From positions 1 to 15,968 of the forward strand of contig JAGUXG010000215.1 of the NCBI GenBank assembly GCA_020061965.1: a DNA stretch of 15,968 nt, given 5' to 3'. The notes beneath the pieces are model-generated. The model made no database searches and was not told the origin of the DNA. It saw only the letters and a program-made list of their open reading frames with translations. Source of the DNA: a bacterium. Lineage in GTDB: Bacteria; UBA9089; UBA9088; JAGUXG01. How positions within the stretch are numbered: position 1 is the first letter of the stretch; every line of letters starts with the position of its first letter. The position numbers and the translations under genes were made by a program. Below are positions 12,455 to 15,968 of this stretch, piece after piece.

Positions 12455-13423
12455 CTATCCACCCAAGGCTACCATTTGCCTGGCTTGTAACTCTTTTATA
12501 TTAAAATGATGGGCTTTGGGCTTATTTTTGATAGCCTGCAGAATGATCTCTTTTAGCTCTTCATCTACTACACCCTTGCGAATAAAATCTTTCAGCTCTA
12601 TCTCATCTTCATTTCCAAGACAAGGTCGCAACTTGCCATCTGGGGTAAGCCTGATGCGATTGCACTTTGCACAGAAGTGGTTGCTTATTGGAGAGATAAG
12701 ACCAATGGCGCCTTTTGCCCCCTTTATTTGATAATATTCTGCAGGAGCATTTCCAACAACATTATCAAATGGGATAAGGGAAAATGAGTTAAATAGCCTT
12801 TCTTTTAGAACATTGTTGGGCAGACACCTTGACTCCCAAAAATTCCTATGCTGACTGATGGGCATAAATTCAATGAACCTCACCCACAGGGGTCTATCTA
12901 TGGTCAACCGTGCAAACCCTTCTGCTTCATACTCATTTATCCCTTTCATTGTTACCACATTTATCTTTACTGGAGCCAAATCATTCATTATCGCCTCTTC
13001 AATACCCATCAGCACCTTGTTTAGCTCGCCTCCTCCTGTAATCTTGAAATATCTCTCTCTATCTAAAGAATCTAAGCTAATATTGATTCTGGAAAGCCCT
13101 GCTTTTTTTAGCGGATAAGAAAGTTCAGCTAACTTAGTTCCATTAGTAGTCAGGGTTATTTCGGAGAATAGTCTCATCTGGCTTATTTTTTCAATGAGAG
13201 AGACTGCCTCCCTTCTAATCAAAGGCTCTCCGCCAGTGATTCTAACCTTTTTGATTCCAAGCTCTCCGATTATCCAGGCAATCCTGATAATCTCCTCATA
13301 TCTCAGAATATCTAATCTGGTCTTCTTCTCCATCTTTCTGCAGTAAAGACAACGCAGATTACACATATCTGTAATAGAGAGCCTGATGTAATCAATATGA
13401 CGATGATAGTTGTCTATTGGCAT
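12455..13423 (-). CDS. moaA: GTP 3',8-cyclase MoaA
   Basis: MoaA is the radical SAM enzyme that, with MoaC, turns GTP into cyclic pyranopterin monophosphate, the first step of molybdenum/tungsten cofactor synthesis. The N-terminal cluster motif is C21-x3-C25-x2-C28 (DMCNLRCLYC), followed by GGEPL at 64-68 for SAM binding. The second cluster site is C251-x2-C254-x13-C268 (CAKCNRIRL...LRPC). The C-terminal Gly-Gly tail needed for activity is present (VALGG). Length (322 aa) is normal. The ATG lies 5 nt after the coaD stop and has no clear Shine-Dalgarno, so it is likely coupled to coaD. moaC, moaE and mogA are not in the window. Confidence 0.95.
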   Translation of the reverse strand: MPIDNYHRHIDYIRLSITDMCNLRCLYCRKMEKKTRLDILRYEEIIRIAWIIGELGIKKVRITGGEPLIRREAVSLIEKISQMRLFSEITLTTNGTKLAELSYPLKKAGLSRINISLDSLDRERYFKITGGGELNKVLMGIEEAIMNDLAPVKINVVTMKGINEYEAEGFARLTIDRPLWVRFIEFMPISQHRNFWESRCLPNNVLKERLFNSFSLIPFDNVVGNAPAEYYQIKGAKGAIGLISPISNHFCAKCNRIRLTPDGKLRPCLGNEDEIELKDFIRKGVVDEELKEIILQAIKNKPKAHHFNIKELQARQMVALGG

Positions 13424-13428
13424 ATATT

Positions 13429-13911
13429 TTAGCTAAACCCATACTTTTCCTTCAGCCTTCTTTCAACAGGTCTTGGAACAAACCCTTTTGGGCATCTTCC
13501 AAACCTTGCCAACTCCTTTACTATAGAAGATGAATAGTAGAAATGTTCTTCATCTGTCATCAAAAAGACTGTCTCTGCCTCTGGATATAGCCTTTTATTT
13601 GTAAGTGCCATTTGAAACTCATACTCAAAATCGCAAAACATCCTTAGTCCTCTTACCACTACCTTTATCTTATTTTTGGCAAGCCAGTCAACTAAAAGAC
13701 CAGAGAAGGAGATGACCTCTACGGAAGAAAGCCCAGCTGTCACCTCTTTCAGCATCTCCACCCTTTCTTTGGCTTCGAAGATTACATTCTTCTCTGGTTC
13801 TTCTACACAAAGGACAATCACTCCAGAAAAGATATCTCTTGCCCTCTTTATCACATCCAGATGCCCATAAGTTACTGGGTCAAATCTTCCAGGGTAAACT
13901 GCTTTCATCAT
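13429..13911 (-). CDS. coaD: Phosphopantetheine adenylyltransferase CoaD
   Basis: CoaD transfers AMP to 4'-phosphopantetheine to make dephospho-CoA, the penultimate step of coenzyme A synthesis. The nucleotidyltransferase opening YPGRFDPVTYGHLDVI carries the (H/T)xGH motif as TYGH. VVRGLRMFCDFEYEFQMA and the late YSSSIVKE (ISSTxVR-like) are also present. Length (160 aa) is typical for the bacterial hexameric enzyme. The first ATG overlaps the pilB stop by 4 bp (ATGA); a second ATG follows at once and matches the usual start better. It is followed by moaA after 5 nt. Confidence 0.96.
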   Translation of the reverse strand: MMKAVYPGRFDPVTYGHLDVIKRARDIFSGVIVLCVEEPEKNVIFEAKERVEMLKEVTAGLSSVEVISFSGLLVDWLAKNKIKVVVRGLRMFCDFEYEFQMALTNKRLYPEAETVFLMTDEEHFYYSSSIVKELARFGRCPKGFVPRPVERRLKEKYGFS

Positions 13912-15614
13912 GTAACAATTGCCTTTATCACCTCTTCTATCGTGGTAATTCCAGAGAGAAGCTTCTCCTTAGCCGAATCTTTCATGCTGATGAACCCTCT
14001 TTTCATAGCCTGTTCCTTTATCCTTCTGGCAGATCCCCTACCTATGATTAGCTCCTGAATATTATCATCTATATCTAAAAGTTCATATATTCCAATCCTT
14101 CCTTTATATCCAGCATTCAAGCACTTCTTGCACCCTGCACCCCTGAAAAACTGGGTATCTTGCGGTATATCTAATATCTGGAGGAGCCTTTCAGATGGAC
14201 TCGCCTTTTCTTTGCATTCAGGGCATATCTTCCTGACCAACCTTTGGGCAACAGAAAGGATAAGGGTTGAAGCAATAAGGAATGGCTCAATACCCATATT
14301 CTGTAAGCGGGTGATAGCTCCGATAGAATCATTGGTATGTAAAGTGGAGAAGACTAAATGTCCGGTTAAAGAGGCATTTATAGCCACCTCTGCTGTCTCC
14401 CTATCCCGTATCTCTCCCACAAAGATTATATCAGGGTCCTGTCGCAAAAAAGATCTTAAGCCCGTAGCGAATTCAAGCCCTATATTAGGTTTTGCCTGCA
14501 CCTGATTGAGCCCCTTTATCTTATACTCAACAGGGTCCTCAATAGTTATTATATTCTTATCAATAGAGTTAAGAGTCTTGAGAGTGGAGTATAGGGTTGT
14601 TGTCTTGCCACACCCAGTTGGCCCTGTGACCAATATAATTCCATGTGGCTCCAGTATCTTTTTCTTATACAACTCCATTGCCGTTTGGTTCATTCCCAGA
14701 TGAGCTAAATCAACACAGAGAGAGACCGGATCAAGGATCCTTATCACTACTTTCTCTCCATAAGATGTAGGAATGATGGATATACGCAGGTCAGCCTCTT
14801 TTGCTCTAAGCCTTATGGTGCATCTTCCATCCTGAGGAAGCCTTCGTTCTGCAATGTTCAAGTTGCCTATTATCTTCACCCTCGAGACAATTGCTCGATG
14901 TAAACCCTTTGGTGGAGAGAAGATATGAGACAAGACACCATCAATCCTGAAACGGATCCTGACCTCATCCTCATAAGGCTCTATATGGATATCCGAAACA
15001 CCCTTTTCAACAGCCTCTGTAAGAATATGGTTGACTAATCTGATTGTAGTGGCAGACTCTCCCTCTTCTCTTATCTTGTCTAAGTCAAGAGCCTCATCCT
15101 CTCCTACAAAGTCAACCTTCTTTATTTCAGCATCAGTCAATATCTTTTCTATTGATTCGTCGCCCCGATAGTGCTTATTTATTGCTTCCCTTATCTGCTC
15201 CTCTTTAGCTACCATAGGTTTGACTTCAAACCCAGTAACACCGCGTATCTCATCTATGGCAAAGATATCTAATGGATCAGCCATAGCCACAGTCAGAACA
15301 TTATTCTTTAACCCAATAGGAATAGCCAGATGCCTCTTTACAATCGGCTCTAATATCCCATCCCTGAGCGTCTTTCCAAACCTTTCAATCTCTATCTGCT
15401 CTAAGTCAACAAAGGGTATATCCATTTGAGAGCCAAGGAAGTTTAAGATTGTCTCCTCGCTGACAAAGCCTAACTTTATCAGGGTTTTACCCAATCTCTC
15501 CTTCTTCTCCCTCTGCTCAATAAGAGCCTTCTCTAACTGTTCCTGAGTGATAATATTGCCCTTTACCAGCATATCACCCAATCTCTCCTTCTCTTTCCAA
15601 AATTTGCCCTTCAT
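13908..15614 (-). CDS. pilB: PilB/GspE-type secretion or pilus assembly ATPase
   Basis: A hexameric cytoplasmic ATPase that drives pilin polymerisation in type IV pili or type II secretion. The N-terminal MshEN-type domain shows repeated RLG..L...G.I...QL blocks (11-60), the site that binds cyclic-di-GMP in some relatives. The ATPase core has Walker A GPTGCGKTTT (331-340), the Asp box IEDPVEY (358-364), Walker B RQDPDIIFVGEIRD (391-404) and the His box TGHLVFSTLHTND (417-429). A tetracysteine zinc motif is split as CPEC (464-467) and CKKC (495-498). Length (568 aa) is typical. It starts 5 nt after the upstream beta-barrel gene with no Shine-Dalgarno and overlaps coaD by 4 bp. PilT, PilC and pilin genes are not seen. 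Confidence 0.94.
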   Translation of the reverse strand: MKGKFWKEKERLGDMLVKGNIITQEQLEKALIEQREKKERLGKTLIKLGFVSEETILNFLGSQMDIPFVDLEQIEIERFGKTLRDGILEPIVKRHLAIPIGLKNNVLTVAMADPLDIFAIDEIRGVTGFEVKPMVAKEEQIREAINKHYRGDESIEKILTDAEIKKVDFVGEDEALDLDKIREEGESATTIRLVNHILTEAVEKGVSDIHIEPYEDEVRIRFRIDGVLSHIFSPPKGLHRAIVSRVKIIGNLNIAERRLPQDGRCTIRLRAKEADLRISIIPTSYGEKVVIRILDPVSLCVDLAHLGMNQTAMELYKKKILEPHGIILVTGPTGCGKTTTLYSTLKTLNSIDKNIITIEDPVEYKIKGLNQVQAKPNIGLEFATGLRSFLRQDPDIIFVGEIRDRETAEVAINASLTGHLVFSTLHTNDSIGAITRLQNMGIEPFLIASTLILSVAQRLVRKICPECKEKASPSERLLQILDIPQDTQFFRGAGCKKCLNAGYKGRIGIYELLDIDDNIQELIIGRGSARRIKEQAMKRGFISMKDSAKEKLLSGITTIEEVIKAIVT

Positions 15615-15619
15615 ATTTT

Positions 15620-15898
15620 TTAGAATAAGACTTGAAGTCCTGTCCTTAAGGTTTTTATATTATAATTGTTTGAGCTGGTAGAAAAATTCTTTGATTCTTT
15701 GCCCTCTACTCCAAATATTCCTTGATATTTTGAGGAGATGGAGTATTTTACATCGCAACCTATGCTCTCTTCTTGTTGTATCTTCTTTTTCTCCTCCCTA
15801 TCTAAATAGAGGCTATACTCTGGTTCAAATAGAAATTCTCCAATTTGGTAGGACGCAGAGATAAAAAGATTGTATACCCTTCCACAACAGGTTTGCAA
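15620..15898 (-). pseudogene. C-terminal fragment of a probable outer-membrane beta-barrel protein
   Basis: About 80 residues outside the terminal repeat alternate polar and hydrophobic residues as in beta-strands (YNLFISASYQIGEF, FEPEYSLYLD, SIGCDVKYSISSKY, QGIFGVEG), and the protein ends in LRTGLQVLF, with the terminal Phe expected for recognition by the Bam machinery. The frame runs into the 99-bp repeat, where a stop (TAG, bases 62-64 of the repeat) precedes a TTG; the residues encoded within the repeat do not look like barrel. The gene is therefore cut at the contig edge or by the repeated element. It lies directly upstream of pilB. No specific family can be named. Confidence 0.55.
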
Positions 15899-15968
15899 AA
15901 AAAACTAGATTTTGATAAATATTTTTACCGAGATTAAAGTTGTTCTTTGACAAAAGGCAAAATAAATG
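15870..15968 (-). repeat. Terminal inverted repeat, right copy (99 bp)
   Basis: This is the reverse complement of bases 1-99 with no mismatch. Read on the minus strand it ends in GGGTATACAA and then continues into the beta-barrel tail that precedes pilB. The embedded promoter-like pair is TTGCAA (15898-15893) and TATACA (15876-15871), pointing toward the beta-barrel/pilB group. The beta-barrel frame meets a stop (TAG) inside the repeat, so the junction probably cuts that gene. Confidence 0.9.

Noticed and set aside
15620..15968. A natural frameshift at the T8 run in the terminal repeat that would extend the beta-barrel protein
   Set aside because: Another frame is open from the contig edge through the repeat, but its residues do not show a beta-barrel pattern, and the same T8 also occurs at the other contig end in front of an unrelated gene.

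Overview
This AT-rich window (about 40% G+C by eye) is a contig from a bacterium. The bacterial markers are TsaE, bacterial-type CoaD, MoaA, KsgA/RsmA, a PilB-type pilus ATPase and NuoE/H/J/K. PilB, plus a terminal beta-barrel fragment ending in Phe, suggests two membranes. HdrBC-type iron-sulfur proteins and complex I subunits suggest anaerobic redox metabolism. Heavy use of AGA/AGG and ATA codons and several families of short palindromic or tandem repeats resemble genomes of uncultured candidate phyla, but I cannot assign a phylum.

Layout. Both ends carry the same 99-bp sequence in opposite orientation. At the left it runs into the 3' part of an IS110-family transposase gene. Next, on the minus strand, is a housekeeping group tsaE > MGMT-like > ksgA (2366 to 512). 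An intergenic region of about 360 bp with repeats and promoter-like sites separates it from a plus-strand group hdrC > hdrB > TIGR03960-type radical SAM gene (2725 to 6135). That gene overlaps head-on with a minus-strand complex I fragment nuoH > nuoJ > nuoK (7943 to 6116). Upstream, also on the minus strand, is a tightly coupled group: a Cys-rich DUF6485-like gene > LeuC/aconitase-family dehydratase > O-phosphoseryl-tRNA synthetase (sepS) > PIG-L deacetylase (11623 to 7989). Then come a lone nuoE, a 205-bp MITE-like repeat, and moaA < coaD < pilB < beta-barrel tail (15898 to 12455).

The most striking gene is sepS. SepRS charges tRNA-Cys with O-phosphoserine in methanogens and is rare in bacteria. 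Here it sits between a LeuC-family dehydratase and a PIG-L deacetylase, with stop/start overlaps or a 1-nt gap. The protein is shorter at the N terminus than archaeal SepRS. By a from-memory comparison, two of the four phosphate-contacting positions appear substituted.

A second theme is gene starts. Four genes (hdrC, nuoH, the DUF6485-like gene, nuoE) have TATACA/TATACT/TATAAT-type -10 boxes whose predicted start of transcription is 0-6 nt before the ATG, and no Shine-Dalgarno; two also have near-consensus -35 boxes at 17 bp. Leaderless or nearly leaderless mRNA is therefore likely for these operon heads, while downstream genes rely on overlapping stop/start codons.
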